Shown one piece after another: positions 24,201-31,777 of a DNA stretch of 54,865 nucleotides (positions within the stretch are counted from its first letter, which is position 1; the number at the start of each line of letters is the position of its first letter). Location of the stretch: NCBI GenBank assembly GCA_963642145.1, contig CAVIFU010000006.1:1-54865 (forward strand), in the 5' to 3' direction. The translations under genes were made by a program, and so were the position numbers. The notes below the pieces were generated by a model that saw only the letters and a list, made by a program, of their open reading frames with translations, did no database searches and was not told the DNA's origin. This DNA comes from Stercoripulliclostridium_A sp963642145 (GTDB lineage: Bacteria; Bacillota; Clostridia; Christensenellales; DTU072).

Positions 24201-26997
24201 GCCCGTTTTCACATTCGAGCAGATCGAGACGGATGCTCCCAACGGATCGGTAGGCGAATATCGCCTTTACGTTGATATTTCCAAGACGGTATCTGAGCAA
24301 ATAGCGTCACGCTACACGTTGATGTTCCAAGACGCCACTTTCGACCAAAACTATGTCACATACACCGTCACACCCAAAAAAGTAACCGTCGATTGCACGG
24401 TGAGCGCGGACGAAGAAGATGAAGGCGCTCTCAAATCGAGCTACGTATACGACGGCAAAACGCGCAAGATTAATTCGGCGTCCTACACGGATACCGACGG
24501 CAAGAAACAAACGGTCGAACTTGCCTTAACGGCAAACGGCGACGCGGTTGACGGATTCAAGGACGTTGTTTCGGACAGTAGCGGCAAAGTCACTTCCTAT
24601 ATAGTAAGCATTGTCGGCGACCTTGACGCTAACTACAAACTCGAGTTACCGGTGACGGAAGTCACCGTAGAGCAAGCCACACCCGCAGGATTCGAGCTTA
24701 AATACACCGGGAAAGCGGTTACGGACGGCAAAATCGAAGTTATCGTAGAAGACGAGATCACGGGCGCCACATACGATTACGCGTTGGTGGAAGAGAGCAA
24801 GGACTACGGCACGGTCGAAGGCAACGTCGTTACGCTTACGCATGTCGGTAGCGTCACCGTGATCGTTTGCAGACAAGGGAGCCGAAACTACAAGTCCGTT
24901 TCCAAGAGCATAACGATAGAAGTAGCCAAAGCGGACAAAGAAGTTACGATAAGCGAACCGAGCGACGCGTTTACGTACGGAGACGAGCTTAAATTCACCC
25001 TGTTGTATGGCAGATCCGAATCCGCGCCGGAAGACGTAGAGGGTCAAGCCCGGATTCTCGTAAACGGCGAGTCTTTCGATGCGGAAAAGGAATACGGCGT
25101 AGGCAAATACACGATAGCTCTTGCTACCGACGATACGGGCGCCTTGTCGGGCGTTACGTCCGAGGACTACAACTTGATTTTCTCAAGCGATTCGGCAATC
25201 GAAATCGAGATAATCGCGCGCGCGGTTACCGTAACCGCGAAATCGGCAAAATCCGTGTACGGCGAGGAAATCGCAACCATCGGATACAAAGTCGAGCCGT
25301 CCGCGAACTTGTCGGGCGCTCCGAGCGTAGATAGTGCCGACGGCGCTCCGCGCGATGCGGGCAAGTACAACATAGTTGTCGGGAACTTGGTAGAAGCAAA
25401 CCCGAACTACGAAGTCACGTTTATCGGCACGGCGGAAGACGAAAGTATTATCTACGAAATATCGCCCGCAACTCTTACCGTAACCGTTGCGTCCGCTACG
25501 AAGAAGTACGGAGACGAGGATCCCGAGCCCGAGTACACCGTATCGGGACTCAAATACGACGACACGGCGGATAGCATAGGGCTCAACATCAAAATAAAAC
25601 GTTTCCCGGGCGAGAACGTTTACCTGAACGCGGATGCGACAGAGCCCGCTCGATACGGATACTCCGCAGACGGCAAGATAACTCATAGCTCCGCTAACTA
25701 CGTCGCGGAAGTGCTGTTTGTCGTCGGATATTTGACGATAGAGCCGAGGAAACCGCAATGCGACTTTGCGGATGTGGTCAAATTAAAGCGCGGCACCACG
25801 CTTTCTGACGATAATCTGCCGAGCCTTGAATTCAAGGGCGTGGACGATGCGGTCTTGGAGGGCGACGTCGCCTGGGAAGAATCTGCCGTTTTGGACTTCA
25901 AAGACGTAACAGAACGCGTGTATAACGTCATCTTTACGCCTTACGACAGAAATTACGCTTCCGAAACGATAGGCATAACCGTCGGCGTGGAGCAAATAGC
26001 CGTCGAAGTCGTATTCTCCGGCGAAGACAGCAGCGTTGTCTATGACGGCAAATCTCACAAAAAAGACATTTCCGTCGGGTTTGACGGCGTGATTGACGGC
26101 GACGATATAGACGCTACGATAGAGTACGATGACGGTTTTGTCGATGCCGGATCCTACGCGATCAAAGTGACGTCTGTCGGCAACAAGAATTACGTACTGA
26201 GCGGCGCAACCGAGTTCAAACTCACCATAGAGTGCGCACCGCTCAAAATAACGCCGTACGACGTCACCGTTGTAGAGGGCGAAAAACCGAGCATAGACTA
26301 CAAATACGAGGGCTTCCGAGGCGATGATGACGAAGAAAACGCGCTTGACGAGTTGCCCGTGATAGTGTGGCTACCCACCAAGGCAGGCACATACACCATC
26401 ACTCCCGATAGAGCGGAGGCATACAATTACGACATAACGTACGGGGACGCCACGCTCAAAATACTTGCTTCGAGCATAACTTCCGACGCCGAAGAGGACG
26501 GACAAATCGAGTGCGTTTTCAGCGGTAAATTCGATGCGGCAACGGTTGCTACCGTCAAGGAGTCGATAACGCCCACCAAGGTGAGCGACGCGTATGACGA
26601 GGTAAAAAAGGCGTATACCGTGCTCGGAGCCAAGAGTGTTTACAAGTATTACGACATAAAGTACTACGTAAAAGACGCCGAGGTAACTCCGGACGGCGAA
26701 ATATACCTGACGCTTACTTTGCCGGAGGACGCGGGCAACGTTGAAGATCTTTCGTTTTTGACTTACGGAAGGTCGGGCGAACTCATCTATTGTGACGACA
26801 TATTGGTAGACGGAGATACCGTCAAAATCAATATAACCAACGCGTCCGGCTTAGTCATTGCAAAAGAGGTCAAGACGAACACGAAGCTATACATCATTTT
26901 GGGCGTAGCGGCGGCGGTAGTCATAATTATAATAATCTTGATTGTCCACAGCGTCAAAAAGAAGAAGGAAAGACGTTACGTCAAGTACAGAGATTAG
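21268..26997 (+). CDS. Large GLUG/MBG-repeat surface protein with C-terminal membrane anchor
   Basis: The 1909-residue protein has an N-terminal signal/anchor segment (about 9-30). Two GLUG beta-helix blocks follow (about 105-270 and 400-560; for example GQLNGNGNIIKNLTI and GTFNGMNYTISGYEL). A long series of MBG-type beta modules then runs from about residue 800 to 1740, recognisable by recurring signatures such as SVYGEE and KKYGDEDPEPEY and by endings like NYNLIF or NYVAEV. It closes with a beta domain, one membrane segment (1874-1893) and a basic tail KKKKERR. There is no LPxTG motif. The protein is probably an adhesin or glycan-contacting stalk. The citrate synthase gene begins 12 bases after its stop, without a terminator. 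Confidence 0.87.
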   Translation: MYIKTNRKFIFVLSVAVVLVIATALFTTFGAFGVRDVALGIEEEDDSVLIGVGNEQSPFFIQSLDDFNVFVKGVNEGKSQEVSVGGEKKDVLYASACYTLTVDLDLDGVEMVPIGTKESPFTGQLNGNGNIIKNLTINASADGVGLFGYLGENSKIEKLGVVNGSIQAPQSTYVGGFVGCNGVVTEDGIGKGGTLSNVFFNGSVKGDSYVGGLIGINNGNVSLAYSSGTVTATAVNAYLGGIIGKNSGALTDSYTVAEVKSELNDTPNYVGGVIGARESTEKGTPSYAFFDNSFASYGGALKAIGAAGGSSTDLEYVKGISDNDINDTKLYELYPGTQTKWSRVQAYESHVAYSGPLQKVFADRYTVKTDVTLKSILREAVTVRKFGVNASAEGDWGSESNPYIIGDQYQLAYLATAVNEYSETYKGEYFVLASDIKYTSTAAAPIGRYYDSDAGNNRPFCGTFNGMNYTISGYELASDNESYMGIFGYIDGGTILNLTIDSDCSVSGVGYVGSLAGYADATVINVESRATVKANGNSGGIIGRVGNGSNTYKDILSSVTLKGTTNMFGVFGSCSGIPVTDNVWFVTSDAAKFKSAGGGNTLCIQDTSAGKITVSKTVGGVISFKASDIASGYSVEYRNADEVVLYKETDDYTPTDASKLPSTLYARFVKEITFATDSETHTTLPGDSFPTRYYVGQKISFAVGVKSGAYIRNIHTLDGSGKTIVTESSYAFDEGTSSVVFNTVMTEDLYKLSVETIIIAWDTSLFGESYVYSGAPVLFPIEKFSESVPDGFTVGVTYVDVKEPTDANSALDSYEYTITYYKDNICRGWRNDTFRIEPKQLSMVNDLDDPIYNYLSTTKEWDGKAAGTYTESTVDQSGVEGKCEGDDVVVVAEMSFGTSDVTESTSVTYKFSLIGNQASNYTAPSSITISGIGKITKRVVRIAFANGYEAEFAGTYKDPSLAGKAITYDGVVSGDSLQPVFTFEQIETDAPNGSVGEYRLYVDISKTVSEQIASRYTLMFQDATFDQNYVTYTVTPKKVTVDCTVSADEEDEGALKSSYVYDGKTRKINSASYTDTDGKKQTVELALTANGDAVDGFKDVVSDSSGKVTSYIVSIVGDLDANYKLELPVTEVTVEQATPAGFELKYTGKAVTDGKIEVIVEDEITGATYDYALVEESKDYGTVEGNVVTLTHVGSVTVIVCRQGSRNYKSVSKSITIEVAKADKEVTISEPSDAFTYGDELKFTLLYGRSESAPEDVEGQARILVNGESFDAEKEYGVGKYTIALATDDTGALSGVTSEDYNLIFSSDSAIEIEIIARAVTVTAKSAKSVYGEEIATIGYKVEPSANLSGAPSVDSADGAPRDAGKYNIVVGNLVEANPNYEVTFIGTAEDESIIYEISPATLTVTVASATKKYGDEDPEPEYTVSGLKYDDTADSIGLNIKIKRFPGENVYLNADATEPARYGYSADGKITHSSANYVAEVLFVVGYLTIEPRKPQCDFADVVKLKRGTTLSDDNLPSLEFKGVDDAVLEGDVAWEESAVLDFKDVTERVYNVIFTPYDRNYASETIGITVGVEQIAVEVVFSGEDSSVVYDGKSHKKDISVGFDGVIDGDDIDATIEYDDGFVDAGSYAIKVTSVGNKNYVLSGATEFKLTIECAPLKITPYDVTVVEGEKPSIDYKYEGFRGDDDEENALDELPVIVWLPTKAGTYTITPDRAEAYNYDITYGDATLKILASSITSDAEEDGQIECVFSGKFDAATVATVKESITPTKVSDAYDEVKKAYTVLGAKSVYKYYDIKYYVKDAEVTPDGEIYLTLTLPEDAGNVEDLSFLTYGRSGELIYCDDILVDGDTVKINITNASGLVIAKEVKTNTKLYIILGVAAAVVIIIIILIVHSVKKKKERRYVKYRD

Positions 26998-27009
26998 TAG
27001 GAGAGAGGC

Positions 27010-28380
27010 ATGGCTAAAAATTCGGACAACATCGCACTCAATCGAAAAACGCTCAAAGAACTCGGTCGTCGCGCACGCGAGGCTGCCGTTATCGACAACT
27101 CTTTGTACGAGAAGTACGGCATAGCGCGAGGGCTACGCGATCTCAACGGGATCGGCGTCAAAGTAGGGCTTACGGGTATATCGGACGTAGTCGCGACCAA
27201 GGTCAATAAGGACGGCGAAACGGTGCCTTGCGCCGGCAAACTGCTTTACAGGGGAATACCCATAGAAGAGCTTGTCAAAGGCTTTGTCAGGGAAAAACGT
27301 TTCGGATTCGAAGAATCGGCATATTTGCTTTTATTCGGCAAACTGCCGACTTCGGACGAGCTTGAATCTTTTACCGCCATACTGTCGGAGCTCAGGGAGT
27401 TACCGACCGAGGTCAAAGCGGATTGTCTATCGTCGCACGCGGACATTATGAACGTCATACAGCGCGGAATACTCGGCTTGTACGACGCGGACGAGTATCC
27501 GGAAACGTTCACGGTAGAGAACGTCGTCAGGCAATGTTTGAGCGTTATAGCCAAGCTACCCGAACTCGGCATATTCGCGTACAACGCGCGCAAGTTACAT
27601 GCGGGCAAAGAGGACGCGGTATTCCGCAAACCGTGTTTAGGCGCGTATTCCACTGCCGAGTACATATTGCGTAGATTGAGGAAGGACGATTCCTACACGC
27701 CGTTAGAAGCCAAGATACTCGATGTTTGCCTTGTTCTGCAAGCCGAAAACGGCGGCGGCGACAATTCCGCGTTCGTCGAGCACGTGGTTTCGAGCTCGGG
27801 TACCGACACGTATTCGGCTCTGTCGGCGTCCGTTGCGGCAATCAAAGGTTTCCGCCACGGCGGAGACAACGTCAAAATCCCCGCTATGATGGAAGATATT
27901 CATCGCAACGCGCGCAGTTTGTCGGATAAAGATTTGCATGACTATCTCGTCGATATTTTGGATGGCAAGGCGTATGACGGCAGTGGCAGAATATACGGTA
28001 TGGGGCACGCGGTGTATTCCGTATCCGATCCGCGCGTCAAGATATTGCGTAGCTTTATCAAACCGCTTGCGATAGAAAAGGGCATGGAAGAAGAATATAA
28101 TTTCTATCGTAAAATCGAGGTGCTTGCGCCCGAGGTCATTGCCGAAAAGCGCAAGATTTACAAGGGCGTTTCCGCCAACGCGGATTTCTATACCGGATTT
28201 ATATATTCCATGCTCGGAATACCGGAGGAGTTGTACACGGTCATGTTTACCGCGTCGAGGATGGTCGGCATTTGCGCCCATCGCATAGAGGAAGTCGCCG
28301 GCGGCGGCAAAATTATCACACCTACATACGTTTCGGTTACTCCGGAGCGAGAGTATATCAAAAAGAGCGAAAGGAAATAA
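27010..28380 (+). CDS. Citrate/2-methylcitrate synthase family protein
   Basis: The 456-residue protein is of the long Firmicutes citrate synthase type. The catalytic triad is present: His283 in GFRHGGDN, His333 in GMGHAVY and Asp392 in NADFYTG; Arg342 after the second His is also kept. However, the segment that normally reads LHAxHG (oxaloacetate-binding His226 in E. coli) is LQAENGG here, so Gln244 replaces that His and Asn247 replaces the second. The reaction is condensation of an acyl-CoA with oxaloacetate, feeding glutamate synthesis in fermenters. GGAGAG precedes the ATG. It is the only tricarboxylic-acid-cycle gene in the window and lies between a surface protein and a glycosidase, an unexpected place. 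Confidence 0.88.
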   Translation: MAKNSDNIALNRKTLKELGRRAREAAVIDNSLYEKYGIARGLRDLNGIGVKVGLTGISDVVATKVNKDGETVPCAGKLLYRGIPIEELVKGFVREKRFGFEESAYLLLFGKLPTSDELESFTAILSELRELPTEVKADCLSSHADIMNVIQRGILGLYDADEYPETFTVENVVRQCLSVIAKLPELGIFAYNARKLHAGKEDAVFRKPCLGAYSTAEYILRRLRKDDSYTPLEAKILDVCLVLQAENGGGDNSAFVEHVVSSSGTDTYSALSASVAAIKGFRHGGDNVKIPAMMEDIHRNARSLSDKDLHDYLVDILDGKAYDGSGRIYGMGHAVYSVSDPRVKILRSFIKPLAIEKGMEEEYNFYRKIEVLAPEVIAEKRKIYKGVSANADFYTGFIYSMLGIPEELYTVMFTASRMVGICAHRIEEVAGGGKIITPTYVSVTPEREYIKKSERK

Positions 28381-28389
28381 ACTTAGAAT

Positions 28390-30003
28390 ATGCTTAACGT
28401 CATACCCAAACCCGCTTATGCGGAAGAAAAATTCGGAGAGTTTGTAATCAATTCGGATACGACGGTTTACGCCGACGAACAATTGGCGTTTGCGCGCGAT
28501 GTGTTGAGCGCGATAGTAGAGCGCGCGTGCGGATTCAGATTACCTGTCGTCGCAAGCAAAAAGGCGGCTATAAGCTTTTTGCACGACAGGAGCCTACCGC
28601 GCGAGGGCTACACCATCGAAGCGGATACGTCCGGTATGGTCATCAGAGCGTCGGCAATGGCAGGCGCGTTTTATGCCGTGCAAACCGTCAGACAGCTTAC
28701 CGGCGCGGATTTGTTGGAGGGGAGCGAGGTGCTTTCCTTACACGCCCTTGTCATCAAAGACGAACCGCGGTACGGCTATCGTGGCATAATGCTGGACGAA
28801 AGCCGATATTTTCAAGGCGCGAGCACCGTCAAACGTCTACTCGATATGATGGCGTTCCACAAACTCAACGTATTGCATTGGCACTTGACCGATAACGAGG
28901 GTTGGCGCGTCGAAATCAAGAAGTATCCCAAACTTACCGAGATAGGATCTTACCGCAAAGGCAGTCAAAACATGGCGTGGGGCAACAAATCCATAGACCG
29001 CACACCGCATGACGGATACTACACACAGCAGGAGATCAAAGAAATCGTCGCTTACGCTACCAAACTCAACATCACCATTGTGCCGGAAGTGGATATGCCG
29101 GCGCATTTGGGCGCGGCTATTGCGGCATACCCCGAGCTTACCTGTCGCAACGTAAAAATCGATGTTCCGATCATCCACGGCGGCACATCGGAGAAGAACG
29201 GCATAGGCAGCCTTATAGCGTGCGCCGGGAAGGCTTCGACGTACACATTCATATATGACGTGATAGACGAACTTTGCGAGATGTTCCCGGGACCGTACTT
29301 CCACATCGGCGGTGACGAAGCGCCCAAAGCGGAGTGGAAAAAGTGCCCGGAATGCCAAAGGGTTATCCAAGAAGAGGGGCTCAAAGGCGAAGAGGATCTG
29401 CAAGGCTATTTCAACAATAAGATAGCCGTATATTTGAAGCGCAAGGGCAAACGCCTTGTCGGATGGAACGAGATTTTGAAAGCCGACAAGCTGGAACGCT
29501 CCGTGATAGTCGAATATTGGACGGGCGCGCGCGATACCGCCGTCGAGAACTACATTTTAGGCGGAGGAGAAGCGATAATAGCCAAACATCAGGCATTCTA
29601 TTTCGATATGACCTACGCGCAGAACAATTTACGCACGACGTATGCGTTTGAGCCCGAAAAATACAATCTATCCGATAAACGCGGCGGCATACTCGGCTTG
29701 GAGGGCACGCTTTGGACGGAATGGGTGCCTACGGAGGAGCGCGCGGAGTTCCAATTGTTCCCGCGCATGGAAGCTTTTGCCGAAGTCGCTTGGACGCCCG
29801 CGTCGGAGCGCGACTACAAGGGATTCGAGAAGAGGCTCAAAAAGTTTATGCCGACCCTTGATAAGCTCGGCATAGAATACTGTCCGCTTTCTATGGTCAA
29901 TACGCGCGGACTCAAACGTAGCAGAATAATACGCAAATTCAACCGTACCAACGCTCATGTGGAATACAACAGAGCGATGGTCGTTAAAAAAAGGAGACGA
30001 TAA
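28390..30003 (+). CDS. Glycoside hydrolase family 20 beta-N-acetylhexosaminidase
   Basis: The 537-residue protein has an N-terminal GH20b-like domain (to about residue 125) and a GH20 barrel with the catalytic pair Asp309-Glu310 in HIGGDEAPK. WHLTDNEGWRVE and the first barrel motif YRGIMLDESRYF are also typical. It removes terminal beta-linked GlcNAc or GalNAc. There is no signal peptide, so it is cytoplasmic and works on imported oligosaccharides or chitobiose-like fragments. Its ribosome binding site (AAAGGA) is about 15 bases from the ATG, rather far. The C-terminal KKRRR is encoded by the next gene's ribosome binding site, and the stop overlaps the next ATG (TAATG). Confidence 0.94.
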   Translation: MLNVIPKPAYAEEKFGEFVINSDTTVYADEQLAFARDVLSAIVERACGFRLPVVASKKAAISFLHDRSLPREGYTIEADTSGMVIRASAMAGAFYAVQTVRQLTGADLLEGSEVLSLHALVIKDEPRYGYRGIMLDESRYFQGASTVKRLLDMMAFHKLNVLHWHLTDNEGWRVEIKKYPKLTEIGSYRKGSQNMAWGNKSIDRTPHDGYYTQQEIKEIVAYATKLNITIVPEVDMPAHLGAAIAAYPELTCRNVKIDVPIIHGGTSEKNGIGSLIACAGKASTYTFIYDVIDELCEMFPGPYFHIGGDEAPKAEWKKCPECQRVIQEEGLKGEEDLQGYFNNKIAVYLKRKGKRLVGWNEILKADKLERSVIVEYWTGARDTAVENYILGGGEAIIAKHQAFYFDMTYAQNNLRTTYAFEPEKYNLSDKRGGILGLEGTLWTEWVPTEERAEFQLFPRMEAFAEVAWTPASERDYKGFEKRLKKFMPTLDKLGIEYCPLSMVNTRGLKRSRIIRKFNRTNAHVEYNRAMVVKKRRR

Positions 30004-30644
30004 TGTTACTTACTGCACACGGCGGAGCGCTGGACACCCGCAAAAACACATTGGAGTATTTGGATAAATTATGTTCCACCAAAGCGGACGCCATCGAAGT
30101 GGACGTTCGTTGCAAAGACGGCGAACTCATGCTCGGACATTGGTTTGTTCCTCCGATCAAGAGTAGGCGCGTATCTTTGCGCACCGTATTCGAGTACGCC
30201 AAGAGGCACAACAAGCGTGTCAACGTAGACCTCAAACGCGAAGGACTTGTCAAACAGGCGGTTGCGCTTGCCAAAGAAGTCGGCGTGGAGGAGCTTATTT
30301 ATTTCACAGGCTCGGTATCGCGCGACGACATCAAGGATCTCGACGGATGCGAAGCCTACGTCAATAAGCCTTTCTACAACAAACAATTTCCGTTGAAAAC
30401 CGATAATTTAGAGGAAATCAAAGCATATTTGGAGAGTTTTAATTGCCCGAGTCTCAAAGGCATAAACATAAACTACCGTCTGACGGACGAAAGATTATGG
30501 AAAAAAGCTTTCGAGATAGGATTGCACGTATCCATATTCACGGTGGACGATCCCATTATGCTCAAACACATTCTCCGTTTGCCGTTCGACAACGTCACCA
30601 CAAATATTATAGACATCGCGTTAAAGGAAAGAGAAAGTTTATGA
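30003..30644 (+). CDS. Glycerophosphodiester phosphodiesterase family protein (divergent)
   Basis: The 213-residue protein fits the small GDPD barrel family: an N-terminal strand with AHGGA, then NTLEYL, AIEVDVRCKDGELMLGH (Glu32, Asp34, His46), and later VNVDLK and FTVDD. In standard members the first motif is HRG with PENT following; here the Arg is replaced by Gly (residue 7) and PE by RK, while the second metal-ligand segment IEIK reads VDLK. Glu, Asp and both His are kept. It could hydrolyse glycerophosphodiesters with altered specificity or act on another phosphodiester. It sits tightly between the hexosaminidase and a dehydrogenase, overlapping both. Confidence 0.8.
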   Translation: MLLTAHGGALDTRKNTLEYLDKLCSTKADAIEVDVRCKDGELMLGHWFVPPIKSRRVSLRTVFEYAKRHNKRVNVDLKREGLVKQAVALAKEVGVEELIYFTGSVSRDDIKDLDGCEAYVNKPFYNKQFPLKTDNLEEIKAYLESFNCPSLKGININYRLTDERLWKKAFEIGLHVSIFTVDDPIMLKHILRLPFDNVTTNIIDIALKERESL

Positions 30645-31777
30645 TGGATTTTGCCGTTATCGGCATAGGGCGCATGGGCGGTATACACGCAAGGAATTTA
30701 GCCAAGGGCAGGGTCAAAGGCGCTCGGCTCGTGGCTGTTTGCGACATAGATTCCGCCAAGCTTGACGCATTCGGCGAAAAATATCGTCACGTGCAAACCT
30801 TCGAGTCCTACAAAAACATGATAGAGCTTTGTAAGCCCAACGCCGTAATTATTGCCACTCCCCATTATTCGCACGTGGAAATTGCCGCTTACTGTATGCA
30901 AGAGGGCGTTTGCGTGCTGTCCGAGAAACCGCAATCGGTTACCGTCGGCGAGTGTATGAGGGCTAACGCCGTAGCCGAAGCTTGTAGCGGTACGTTGTAC
31001 GGACTGATGTTCAATCAGCGCACCAATCCCGTCTATTCGAGAGCCAAACGCATAGTGGGAGAGGGAGGCATAGGCGAGCTCAGGAGAGTGACGTTTGTAG
31101 TTACCGGCTGGTACAGATCGCAATTCTATTACGATATGGGAGATTGGCGCGCCTCATGGCGCGGAGAGGGCGGAGGCATACTCATCAACCAATGCGTCCA
31201 CCAACTCGACGTCTTGCAGTGGATAACGGGCATGCCGTGTTCCGTGCAGGCAACGGCAAAAACGGTAAATCGCGACATTACCGTAGAAAACGATGTAATA
31301 GCCGTTTTGGGATACCCAAACGGCGCGAACGGGGTCTTTATTGCTTCGGGTCACGAACTATGCGGTGGCAATCGGCTGGAAATTGTCGGCGATAAAGGCA
31401 GACTCCTCATTACAGACAGAACGCTTAAATACACTCGTTTCGAGCACTCCGAACCCGAGGTGAACGCAAGCGTTACCAAGGGTTACGGATCTACGCGCGC
31501 AGTGACAAAGCGGTACGGATACGGCATATTCAGGCTACTCGAAGACGCCCTTTACGGGCAGCAGATGCGCGTCGTGCAAGCCTTTGCGGACGTACTCAAC
31601 GGCAAGCGCAAAGAGCCCGTCGCATACGGTCGCGAAGGCATAAATTCGCTTTCGCTTATCAATGGCATATATCTTTCGGCATACGGCGGTAAACGAGTCG
31701 AGTTTCCGCTCGATCCCGAAGAAGTAGAAGAACTATACACTGAACTTAGGAGAAGAGAGGATGCAAGTAAGCTATAA
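30641..31777 (+). CDS. Gfo/Idh/MocA family NAD(P)-dependent oxidoreductase
   Basis: The start is placed at the ATG overlapping the previous stop (ATGATG; the second ATG at 30644 is equally possible), giving 378 residues. The N-terminal Rossmann fold carries GIGRMGGIHARNL, followed by the family signature SEKPQSVTVGEC with the catalytic Lys. The C-terminal sheet domain contains GGGILINQCVHQLDVLQW, in which His occupies the usual catalytic position. Such enzymes oxidise or reduce sugars, sugar acids or inositols, or take part in oxidative deglycosylation. It overlaps the following glycosidase gene by 17 bases, suggesting the two act in the same pathway. Confidence 0.88.
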   Translation: MMDFAVIGIGRMGGIHARNLAKGRVKGARLVAVCDIDSAKLDAFGEKYRHVQTFESYKNMIELCKPNAVIIATPHYSHVEIAAYCMQEGVCVLSEKPQSVTVGECMRANAVAEACSGTLYGLMFNQRTNPVYSRAKRIVGEGGIGELRRVTFVVTGWYRSQFYYDMGDWRASWRGEGGGILINQCVHQLDVLQWITGMPCSVQATAKTVNRDITVENDVIAVLGYPNGANGVFIASGHELCGGNRLEIVGDKGRLLITDRTLKYTRFEHSEPEVNASVTKGYGSTRAVTKRYGYGIFRLLEDALYGQQMRVVQAFADVLNGKRKEPVAYGREGINSLSLINGIYLSAYGGKRVEFPLDPEEVEELYTELRRREDASKL

